From NCBI GenBank assembly GCA_004431415.1, contig QPMI01000036.1, positions 196,001-260,000 on the forward strand: a stretch of 64,000 bases of DNA, read 5' to 3'. This document shows, one piece after another, positions 50,961-60,900 of this stretch. Each line of letters starts with the position of its first letter. Positions within the stretch are counted from its first letter, which is position 1. The notes beneath the pieces were generated by a model that saw only the letters and a list, made by a program, of their open reading frames with translations, did not search any database and was not told the origin of the DNA. The translations under genes were made by a program, and so were the position numbers. The stretch comes from Cyanophora paradoxa. Lineage: Eukaryota > Glaucocystophyceae > Cyanophorales > Cyanophoraceae.

Positions 50961-53900
50961 ATGTCGATCTTGAGCCTTCCTGGTGCGTGCACGCGCCTCT
51001 GGCGCCCCTCGCTCCTGTCTAAACCGCCCGCCTGCGCAGATGAGCTGCTGTTGTTGGTGATGGAGAAGCTTGCGCTAGCCACAGACACGATGAGCGTCCT
51101 GCGGGGCCTCGCATCCGCGCGGCGCCGCTTCCAGAGGGTCGCGTACGGGGACCACTCGACGCTCTTTGAGGAGCCCGTGTTCGCACGAGTCAGCAGCCCC
51201 TCAGCGCCGATGAACCGCCGCAATGAGCCGTACGTATGCGCGGACCACTCAACGCTCTTTGAGGAGATCGGGTTCGGACGAGTCAGCAGCCCCTCGCCGC
51301 CAATTAGCCGCAATATTGTCAGTGTACGCATGCTCACGCCCCCGGGCGGGGTTGTCGCAGCTTGCCAGCTTGAGGGACGCGTACGCAGCTCATGATCAAG
51401 AGGAGGGTGGAGCTTCGCAGGTGGCGCGGGAGGTCGTGCGGCTGGCCGCGAAGTTCGGAGAGCGCATCGAGCGGCTGGACGTCGGGGGGGTGCACTTCGG
51501 CGCCGCCGTCGGTGGCGAGCCCGCGCGGAGCCCGCTGGTGGAGGTCCTCTGCGCCTGCCCGAACCTCACCCACCTCTCCCTCGCCCCCGCTGCCTCCGAA
51601 TTCAACACCGCCTCCGCCCGCCCCATTTCTCTCGTGGGTCTCCCCGACGGTTTCGCCCTGCCGCGCCTCCGCCACCTCGACCTCTCCGGGCTCGCCCTTC
51701 CCCTCCCCGCCCTCCACCGCCTCCTCGCCGCCTGCGCCCCCTCCCTCCAGCGCCTCTTCCTGCGGTGCGCGGCCCGCTCGCGATCGGCGCAACCGCCTCC
51801 CTCCCTCCCCTCCCCCTTCCCCCCCCCCCCCCCCCCCCCCCCCCCCCGCCCCCTTGCGCCTGATGCGGCGGGCGGCAGGGGCTCGCGCGAGGCCCGCGGG
51901 GACGGGTTTCCGTGGGATGTGCTGCGAAATGCGGAAGACACCTCGGGGACGCTTTTCATAGCCGCCGACATCAGCGGCCCCCGCGAGTCCGTAGCCGCCG
52001 CCCTCGACGGCCTCCGGTGCGCCTCCGCGCCGCCCCTTCCCCCCTTTCCGCCCCCCCCCCCCCCTCCGTTCCCACCCCCCCCCCCCCCCCCCGCCGCCGG
52101 CGCCGGGGGCGATGGGGAGGGCGGGGGGGGCAGGTTCCCTCGGCTGGAGAGCGTGGACCTCGCCTGCAGGGGCGTGAGCCCCCTCGAAGCGCGCCGCCTC
52201 CTCCGCGCCCTCCCCGCCCTCCGCGACCTCTACCTCGTCCGCCCCGCGCCGCCCGCCCCGCCCCGCCCCGTCGCACTCCTCGCGATCGCGCGCTCGCAGC
52301 TCGCGCCGGAGAGGCGCGGGTTTGCGCTCTGGGGCGTGGAGCAGGCGCCGGCGCTGCAGTGGGAGGAGGTGTTCGCGGAGGAGGCCTCCTCCCCCCGCCG
52401 CCTCTGCATCCGCACGCCCCTCGTGCGCCCCCTCGATCCCGAGCCCCCGGGGCCCTCCGAGACTCACGCGACTCCGCGGCGGCCGCAGCGCGACATGGAC
52501 GCCGCGTCTCTGCGGGCGCTCCGCGCGCACTTCGACGGGACGGCGTACCCCCGCCCCCCGGAGTCCTGCCTCGACGTGCCTCGTCTCGCGCTTCCCGCCT
52601 TCTTCGAAGGTCTCCGAGCAGCTCTAAATCTTTGCGAGAGTTGCGCGCCTGGCGATCGTAGCTGACGCTCGCGGCGGCAGCGCTCTCGATGGGGGCGAGT
52701 GGGGTGGAGGATGCGCGGAAGCTCGTCTCCGCCCTCGGCCTCTCGCCCCTCGCGCGTCCGCAGGCGCACCCGACCGGCCGCGACCCGTGGGCACGCCCTC
52801 CCGCTCCCTGCCGCCCGGGCCGCGCCGGGCCGGGGCGCCAACCCCCTCGGAGCAGGTGCCGCCGTACTTCCGCCCGACAGCGGGCGGGGCGAGGGCGGTG
52901 CAGAAGACGGCCCTCGAGCTCCTCGTGAGTGCGCACGCGTGCACGCCGGCGCACGCGTACGAGAGGCGCGCCCCCGTCGATGCCTCCACAGTGCGGGAGG
53001 CGAGCTCCCCTCCGCCTCTCCTTCGAGTTCGCCGGCCGCCTCTCACCCGCGCCGCGCCGCAGCTGATCGGGGAGTGGGGGCTCGCGCCCCTGTTGAACGG
53101 AGGGAGCGTGCTGCAGCTCGCCGCCACGCACCACCCGGCACTCATCGACATGCTGGTCGAGGCCGGCGCCGACCCCGCCCTCCAGGCGCCCCCCGCCCCG
53201 CCCCGCGCGCTCGCCCTCGCGCCCCACGCGACCTTTCCTCACGTGCACGCCGCTGTGTAGGACGCAAGAGGCGCTCCCGCGTTGCTCGCTGCGTGCAAGG
53301 CCGGGCAGGAAGAGGCCGTGCGCGCATTGCTAAAGCTTGGCGCCGACCCGCACTGCACGGTACAGCCCTGTATCGACACGTATCCAATCCCGCGCGCCTT
53401 GACTCCCTCCTCCCTCGCGGGGCGGCGCCGGCAGGACACCGATGGCTCCACTTTGCTGCACGTTGTCTGCAAACAAGGCCTCGTGTCTTTGGCTCAGGCT
53501 CTGGTCGAGGCCGGCGCAGATCCCTCCTCCCTCCAGGCGCCCCCGGCCCCGCTCTCGCCCTGGCCCCAGCGCCCTTTCCTCACGCCGCTCGTGCAGGACG
53601 CTCGGGGCGCTGCCGCGTTGCTCGCTGCGTGCAAGGACGGGCGGGAAGACGCCGTGCGCGCTCTGCTCAAGTTTGGCGCCGACCCGCTCTCCAGGGTGCC
53701 CCCTCCTCGATGCCCCGCCCGCCCCAGCCCCAGAGCCCTCCGCCCGTGACGGAGCGGCGCGGCCGCGGGGCAGGACGCAGCGGGCGCGACTCCTCTCCAC
53801 GTCGCGTGCGAGCTGGGCCTGCTGAAGGCGGCGCGGGCGGTGCTGGAGGCGGCGGGGGGCGCGGGCGTGGACGCGCTCTCCGCGAGGGACGCCGCCGGCC

Positions 53901-54540
53901 GCACCCCACTCCAGAGGCTCGCCGGCTCCCACTCGCGACCGGCACCGGCGCCCGCGCCCGCGCTGGAGCCTGAGGACGACCTCGACGAGCCGCACGCGCC
54001 GCTCTGGAACGGCCTGTGGCGCGATCCGGAGCAGACGCCTCTCGAGCAAAATAGGATCGACCGCGAGCAGCGGGTGCGGCACAGCCAGTCGCTCATCGCC
54101 CTCCACGTCTTCGGCCTGCGACTCTTCAGCTCGGGCCCGCTGGTCTCCCCCCCGCTCGAGGGGCCCCAGCTGGAGGCGCTGGGGGTGCGCCGCGCCTTCC
54201 TGGAGGAGGCGGTGTGGGGCGGGGAGGGGAACGAGCCGCTGCTCCACTTCGCTGTGCGCGAGGCGACCTCCTCCGTCGTGCGCGCCCTCCTCCGCGCCGG
54301 CGCCGACCCCTGCCAGCAGGTCCGCCCCCCCCCCCCCCCCCCACCCCCCACCCCCCCCCCCCCCACCCCCCTTCCCCCCCGCCTGAGCGTGCGCTGGGGG
54401 CAGGACGGGGCGCGGGGCGGGGTGACGGCGCTGCGGGTGGCGGAGGCGGGGCAGCACGCGGAGCTGGCGAGGGCCATCCGCGCCTTCGCGAAGGAGAGGG
54501 GCATCCCCCTGGAGCACCTCCGCGGCGCCGCCGGGCCGTA
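50961..54540 (+). CDS. F-box / leucine-rich repeat / ankyrin repeat protein
   Basis: Probable SCF substrate receptor. ATG 50961 with MSILSLP joins to DELLLLVMEKLALATDTMSV and LRGLASARRRFQRVAYG, an F-box. A 93-nt in-frame tandem duplication follows (DHSTLFEE...FARVSSPS / FGRVSSPS). LRR-like exons read LVEVLCACPNLTHLSLAPAA, PRLRHLDLSGLALPLPAL, HRLLAACAPSLQRLFLRC, RFPRLESVDLACRGVSPLEA and RLLRALPALRDLYLV. After LPAFFE the frame passes an intron into ALSMGASGVEDARKLVSALG, so I treat the ankyrin part as the same gene. Ankyrin units are ALIDMLVEAGADPALQ, DARGAPALLAACKAGQEEAV, DTDGSTLLHVVCKQGLVSLA, DARGAAALLAACKDGREDAV and LLHFAVREATSSVVRALLRA. The end is GIPLEHLRGAAGP (TAG 54538-54540). A split into two genes near 52665 cannot be excluded. 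Confidence 0.72.
51150..51335 (+). repeat. 93-bp tandem duplication in the F-box gene
   Basis: Copies 51150-51242 and 51243-51335 both begin GACCACTC and share GACGCTCTTTGAGGAG-like and CGAGTCAGCAGCCCCTC segments. The period is a multiple of three, and both copies stay in frame as DHSTLFEE...RVSSPS repeats. The second copy may end in intronic sequence. Confidence 0.85.
51819..51847 (+). repeat. Intronic poly-C tract (first of three in this gene)
   Basis: About 29 consecutive C in an intron of the F-box/LRR/ankyrin gene. Similar C-runs lie in introns at about 52051-52064, 52075-52092 and 54325-54370. All are C on the coding strand, like the (CCCCG)n tracts of other introns. Confidence 0.9.
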
Positions 54541-55732
54541 GACCGCCGCCCCCTCGAGCTCCACCCTCGAGCTCCACCGAGCTCAGGCCTGCAGCGCAAG
54601 CTTAGGCTTGGGCTGCCCTGCGCTGCACGTAGCTAGGCCTACTTCGAATTCCGAAGTTCAGCTTTATTTGACCCGGCGACTCGGCGATCTCCGGACTCCG
54701 AGGATCCGATCGCGAGCTAGGCTCACTGATCATGAGTCAGCTGCGGCAGTGCGGCAGTGCCTCCGCGCCACTTGCACGGTGGCCAACTTGGCAAGATGCA
54801 TGCCATGATGCCTTGATGATGCAGACATCGACACTTTTTCGAGTTCAACGGTTCCAGGCTGCAAGGCTTTAACTTGCGGCCTTCTAAGGCTTCAAGTTCC
54901 GAGTTTCGAGTTTCGAGCTTCAAGGCTTCGGAACTTCGAGGCCTTCAAGGCCTGAGGCTTGAGGCCCTAAGGCATCATGATTACTAGGCCTAGTAAACTA
55001 AATTTCGTAATCAAGATTCCATGTTCTCATGATCCGACTCGGCGATGATCAATTCGAAATTTCAGTTTTTCAGCCTGGCAGGCTGTTCATGATCAGTTTT
55101 GATCTGATCTGATCTGATCTGATCTGAATCTGAATCTAGCTATAGATCTGACTCAGTGAACCGTTGAACTTCGGAATTCTTCAATTCTCAAATCCGATGA
55201 TCTGCCAGTCTCCGGGGTCCAGACTCGTGCCTGGCAGCCTGGCAGCTCTAGATCTAGATCTCTCTCCGGGCTGGGTCAGCTGCAGGCTCATGATCATGAT
55301 CAGCGGCTGCAGCTGGCTGATCTGCCACTGGGCCAGATCTGCGGGGGGAAGGCTCAGCGGGATGCCATGATATCCCTTAGACTCTGAGACTCGCGATCAG
55401 AGGCTTGCGCGGTCGTCCGAGATCCGGATCCGGATTTTCAGAGTCTTCCCCGAGCTATAGCTAGCGCTAGCGCTCAACGCACCGTCACACTGCTGGCACC
55501 GCGTACGCGTACGCGTGGCACGCCGTGCACGTGCACGTGTGTGGCAAGCAGACCCGGGACCCGCGGCCCAGCCCCGGGCCCAGTGCTGGGGTTTGACGTG
55601 GACGTGCAAGCCTATGATCATCGAAGGCAGACCGTCGGACGTCGGACGGGAAGGCTGATCATGAGGTGGGAGAAATTCGATTCGATGGCTCGAACGACGG
55701 CGACGGCGTGACGGCCCCGGTCGGGGCCGGGG
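54541..55732. repeat. Large AT-richer palindromic island between convergent genes
   Basis: 1.19 kb without coding signal. It shows a (GATCT)n run at 55101-55126, degenerate TTCGAGGCTTCAAGGC repeats at 54890-54970, many TCATGATCA words and CTAGATCTAGATCT near 55245-55260. It also has a GGCCAACTTGGCAAG...CATGATGC segment at 54778-54825 shared with the island at 18.2 kb, and a GTGCACGTGCAC palindrome near 55530. Same class as the other two convergent islands. Confidence 0.75.
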
Positions 55733-57709
55733 CTAGGCGGGCTGGGGCGGGGGCGCCTCTGGGGTGCAGGCGAAGACGAAGTAGGCCTTGCCGTCCTTCT
55801 CGACCTGGAAGACGTCGGCGACGGTCCACCCGAGCGTCTCCTCCACGAAGCAGAGCCGCTGGTGCGCGTCCCCCACCGTCACCAGCACCAGCAGCCCGCC
55901 CGGCGCCAGCACCCGCCGCGCCTCGTCCCTGCCCCGTCCCGCCCCCCGTCAGCCGCAGCCCGGGCGGGGCGGGGGGGCGAGCGGGCCAGATGGCGCGGAG
56001 GATCTGGGGGGCGCCCTCCTTGTAGAAGATCCCGTCCAGGCCCCCTGCCCCCGTCCCGCCCCGGCAGCCTCAGCCGGCGCCCCTCGCCCGGGGCGGCGCG
56101 GGGGGCGGCGCGCCCTTGTCAAAGACGCAGTCGAAGGAGCGGGAGCGGTACGGCAGGCGCCGCCCGTCCGCCACCAGAAAGTCTGCCGCCCCGTCGCTCC
56201 TCGGGCGGGGGGGGAAGGGGGGGGAAAGGGGTGGGGTACCGTGGCCGGCCTGGGCGGCGGCCTCGGGGGAGCCCGGGGGAGCGGCGCGCGCGGCGAGGAA
56301 GGAGACGGCGGTCGGTGAGATGTCGCAGCTGCCGCCGCCCTCGGAACGCGGCGGCGGGGGCCGGCGGGGGCGGGGGCGGCACCTCTGCACGAAGGACCAG
56401 CCCTCCCGCGCCATCAGGAACGGCTGCAGGCTGCACGCGCCCCCGCCCTCTCAGCGGCGCCGGAGCGAGCTCGGGGGGGGGGGGGCGGGCGGGCCTGTTG
56501 CCGCAGCCGAAGTTGAGGATGCGGGCGGGGCGGGGGACGTGCTTCTCGAAGACGACGCGGAGGGCGGCCCAGTCGCAGTACCAGTCGAACGGCGTCGCCG
56601 TGCTCCGGTAGTGCCCCTCCCAGTACTCGTCTGCCGCCCCGCGTCGGCGCGGCGGGGCGCGGCGGGGGCGGGGGCGGGGCGCGGGGGCGGGCCCTGGGAG
56701 AAGTCGGGCATCGGGGTGAGCTCGCCCCGCAGGAGGGGCTCCCCCCTGGGGGCGGCCCGCAGCAGGTGCGCCACCGTGAACGCCCGTCTGCGCCCCCGTC
56801 ACCCGCACCGCCCGGCTCGCCCCGCGCAGGGCCCGGGCCCCGCACCCCGCGCCGACGTCCACGAAGATCTGAGGCGGGGGCCCGGGGCGCGTCAGGCGAG
56901 GGCCGGGGCCGGGGCCGGGGCCGGGGCCGGGGCGGGGCGCCTTGCAGGCGAGGTGGGGCTCCCTGTGCTCGCCGGCGTACTCGAGGCACGTCGCCACGTC
57001 CGACATCAGGAAGCTGCCGCCTCGTCAGGCGCCGCCCCGGGCCGGCGGGGTGGGGCGGGGCGGTGCGGGCGCGCTTGTAGTGCTGCGTGGAGGAGGCGGC
57101 GAGGACGTATTGAAAGGCGATGCGGAAGAGGTTCTTCATCACGAAGCCCGGCGCCTCCTCCTGCGCCGGCGTCGGCGAGGCGGAGGCGGGGGCGGGCCGG
57201 CCGGCGATCGGCGCACGGCGGGGAGGGGCTCGTCAATCACGCCCATCTCGTAGAGCAGCGCCGTCGCGAGGCCCTGCGAGCGCGCGTCGGGATCTCGCGG
57301 CGCGGGGCCAAGCGCGCCGCACGCCGAGCCGGCAGCGACGGCGGCGAGCGCACCGTCGCGAGGTCGGGCTCGGCGCGGATGTGCTTCTCGGCCTCTTGCC
57401 TGTTCCGCCATGTCCACAGATGCGGGAACACCCAAACGCTCTCGCTCGATGGCGCGAGGTCCCGCGCGGCGACGACGCTGCGGCGGCGGTGAGCGCGGCA
57501 CGGGAGCGTGTTGCGTGCTGCGTCCGAGCGCACTACGCGCGTGCAATCTGGTGGTCGTCTCGCGAGCGCAGCTCGAGGTCGTCGGCGGTGCTGTACTGCT
57601 GCAGGCGCAGCTTCCGCGCTAGGGCCTTCGCAATCTCGGGCGGATACTGCTGGAACTGAATGCGGTTCGCCGCGATGAACTCGGCATCTTCATCCCGATC
57701 GGGGGGCAT
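55733..57709 (-). CDS. Class I SAM methyltransferase, EEF1AKMT4/METTL13-like
   Basis: ATG 57709: MPPDRDEDAEFIAANRIQFQ then QYPPEIAKALARKLRLQQYS, LWTWRNRQEAEKHIRAEPDL, LATALLYEMGVIDEPLP, NLFRIAFQYVLAASSTQHYK and VATCLEYAGEHREPHLACK. This helical N-terminal region is unassigned. The catalytic domain follows: DEYWEGHYRSTATPFDWYCD, ARILNFGCGN (motif I, SAM binding), a short exon FLMAREGWSFVQ, then CDISPTAVSFLAARAA, DFLVADGRRLPYRSRSFDCV with FDKG, and GLDGIFYKEGAPQILRAIWP. The end is RRVLAPGGLLVLVTVGDAHQ and DGKAYFVFACTPEAPPPQPA (stop 55733). YW..HY...FDWY, CGN and SFD.V.DKG..D.. are hallmarks of the eEF1A-lysine methyltransferase group. Substrate is inferred from the family. The long N-terminal extension is unusual. 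Confidence 0.82.
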
Positions 57710-57942
57710 GCGGGCGGGCCGGGCGCGCAACGACGAAAGTGACCCTTGTCGGGAGTGGAGCCCCCGCAGAGGAGCGGTTTTGGGCGAGCGCGGGATTCGA
57801 AACCGTGTGCCTGCGCAGCCTCTAAATCGCTGAACTTCGCCGAAATCTCTCTTGGCCCCTCGAATATCCGATGGCGCCAGCCACGCCCAGCGAGCGTAAC
57901 ATTAAATCGTACAGTCTTAATTCGACAGCAACGGAGCAGGTC
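57710..57942. other. Spacer, multi-C2 stop to methyltransferase start
   Basis: 233 bp between two minus-strand genes. AT-rich at 57835-57935. It should hold the multi-C2 3' UTR and the methyltransferase promoter. Confidence 0.5.
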
Positions 57943-60900
57943 TCAGCGGTCGCCGATGAGGCGGCCGCGGGCGAGCCCCTGCTGGAAGGCGCCGAAGGCG
58001 TCCATGCCGCGCCGCGCGCCCCGCGCGTCCGCCGTCCCCGGGCCCGTGCTCGCCAGCAGCGCCGCCTCCTGCGCTCCGCATCGGCGGCGCGGGGGCGGGG
58101 GCGGAGGCGGGGGCGGGGCGGGCCTGACGGCGGAGGCGGGCGAGGAAGTCGTCGCAGGTGGAGAGGAGCGTGTCGTCCCGGTCCCGCTGCCCCCGCCTCA
58201 GCCGCCGCCGGGCCGGGGGCGGGCGGGCCGGGGCGGGGCACCTGGGCGGTCTGCTGCTGGCGGAGGTTGCGCTTCAGGCGCTCGATCTCCTGCCGCAGCT
58301 CCCGACCTCCTCCTCGGGGGGCCGGCCCGCGGCCCCGCGCCCCGCCCCGCCGCCCGCCCCGTCCGCCGCCGCGAACGGGTCCTCCTCCACGTACCCCGCC
58401 CGCGGCGGGGCCGTCGCGCCCCACGTCCGGCCCGCCGCCGGCCCCGCCCGGGGGCCCCCGCCGTCGCCGCGCCCCAGGCCGCGCGCGGGACCGGCGGCGG
58501 CGCCGGCATCGTCCCCGCCATGCCGTACGGCGCGGGGTAGGGCGCCGGTGCGTAGGGGTACGGGGGCGCGGCCACCGGCACGAAGCCCGGGTACGGCGGC
58601 ATGGCGTAGGGGTAGGGGTAGGCGGGGCCGGGGACGAGCATGGAGGCGGCGAGGTCGACGGGGGGCGGGGCCTGGCGCGGGGCTGCGCCGCGGGGCGGGA
58701 CGTACTGGTAGGTCGCCCCGGGGCTCTGCGGCCGCCCCGGCGCCGCTGCGCCCTTCGAGGGCGACCCCGTCGCGCTCGCCGGCCGCCGCCGCCCCCCGTC
58801 TGGCCCAGCGTCCGCCCGCCGTCCCTCCAGCGGCCGCGGCGGAGACTGCGGCGGCGCGCCGTACGGGGCGGCGTAGGGGTACGGGCGGGACGGGGTAGGC
58901 GAGGGGTGGGCGAGGGGCGGGGCGGGGTAGGCGGGAGGGGCGCCGGGGCGGGCGGGGCGTAGTAGGGGTCCGGGAGGGGCGGGCCCCAGTCGCCCTCGCC
59001 CGAGCCGTACGGGTCGTCCGGCTGCGCCCCGGCCGGCTCGAGGCGGGCGCGGCGGGAGCGGGCAAGGCGGGGGCGGGGGCGGGGCAGCGGACCGCGTCGG
59101 CGTACTGGAGGCGGACCTGGACACGGCCGCGGATCTTGCCGTCGTGCTCGGCGTCCTGCTGGAGCGTGCAGATGATGTCGTCGAGCTGGTGCTCCCGCAG
59201 CGTCGAGAGGGGCAGCTGCGACTCGCCCACCAGCCGCTCCGCCACCTCGTGCCCCTCCCCCGTCACGTCGAAGATCCCGATCCGCAGGAACCCGTTGCCC
59301 CCGCCCCGCGGCCCCCGCGCCGGCGCCGGCGCCGCCTTCTCCGCGCGGCGCGGCTGCGGCGGGGCGGGTGAGCGGGGCGGGAGGGCGGGGGCGGGGCGGG
59401 GGCGGGTGCGGGGCGGGGGCGAGGGCCGCACGCGGGGCGGCCGATGTACTGGAGGCGGAGGAAGGCCTCGGGGAGGCCCCGCGTAGCGCTTCCCCTTGGG
59501 GCGGCGAGGCGGAACCACTGGGCCGTCTCCTGCTTCACCCCCGCGTTCCACCGGCGAGCTCGGCCAGCGGGATGCGCAGCAAGCCGAGGCACTCCTCGGG
59601 GCGCTGGGCGCGGGGCAGGGGCCGGTTGGGCTTGAGGCCGCGGAAGACGGTGAGGAGGAGGACGTCCTTGTGCTCCAGGTGCTCGCTGCCGCCCCATCAG
59701 ACGACGGCAAAGCAGGGAGGGGCGGGGCGGGGCGGACAAGAGGAAAGAGTCGTCGAACTTGACGGCGGCGCCGCGGTCCCCGGGGCCAGCGCCACCCGCG
59801 CGCTCCGGCACCGGTCCCCGATCGCCACCTCCGTCCACACGTACGTCGTGTAGTCGGGCCCCACGCCGGCGGCGAAGGAGGGGCTCGAGGCCGGGAGGCG
59901 GCGGACGCGGAGCTGGGAGAGCTTGAGCTTGCCCGAGCGGCGCTGCTCCTCGCCGGCGAGGGGGTACGGGGTGGCGACGGAGGTGAGGGAGGAGTAGGAG
60001 GCGAGGGAGAGCTCGTCGACGAGTTCGCCGGCCTCCGACCCGAACGCCTCCGACGGCGCCGGCCACCGCGCCTCCGCATCCTCCTCCAGCTCCGGCTCGG
60101 GCCGCGGCCTCGGGGGCGGCGGCGGGGCGGGGCCGGCTTGGGCGAGGGCGGCTTCTTGACGACGGAGGAGGACTTGACGGCGCGCACGGCCCGCGCCCCG
60201 CCCCCGCCACCGGCAGGTCCCCGCCGGCTCCTCCGGCTCCACCACCGGCGCCTGCCCGCCCCGTCAGGCGGGGCCGGGCCGGGGCGGGGAGGGCGGGCGG
60301 GGCGGCACCGGCTTGATGGGCCGCTCCATGGTGCGCGAGGGCGGGACCTTGGGCTTCGGCGGGGGCGGCGGGGCGGCTCGGGCTCGGCGGGCGGGGGCGG
60401 GGCGGGGCCGGCTCGGCCTTCGGGGGCGGCTTGGGGGCGGGGGCGGGGAGGGGCTGGAGGTCCTTGTAGAGGGGCCGCCAGAGGCCGCGGAAGACGAGCT
60501 GGCCGGCCGGCTGCCCCTGGAAGACCAGGGGGACGTCGATGTCGTCGGACTCGGCCCCGCCGGGGGCCTCGGGCCCGGGCTTGGCGATGCGGCGGATGTC
60601 GGCGACGGACATCTTGGCGGAGCCGACGAGGTCGTCCTTCGCGAGGGCCTGGTCGTCGAAGACCTCGAAGGTGACCTCGGAGGCGTCCCCCGCCACCTCG
60701 AAGTCGATCATCGCCTTGAACGCCTCCGCCCAGTCCGGGTCCGCCCCCTTGGCCTTCCCGTCCTGGAACTCGCACGCCTGCCCGTCCACCGACACCTTCA
60801 CATACGGGTCCAGCGAGCGGTACTTGCTCGGCTTCCGCAGCCCCCGCGCCCGCAGCGCTGCCACCGGCGTCGGGCCGGCGGCGGCGGCGGTGGCGGGGGC

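Noticed and set aside
52051-52092. Poly-C runs as assembly gaps
   Set aside because: They fall inside introns that otherwise have correct splice ends and keep the reading frame, and other introns carry similar C-rich tracts. Treated as real but length-uncertain.
56700-57010. Second methyltransferase domain (FVDVGAGCGARAL) in the methyltransferase gene
   Set aside because: GCGARAL is intronic: a GTGCGGGGCC...GTGACGGGGGCGCAG intron starts within it. The spliced reading is FVDVGAGRAFTVAHLL, not a SAM motif.
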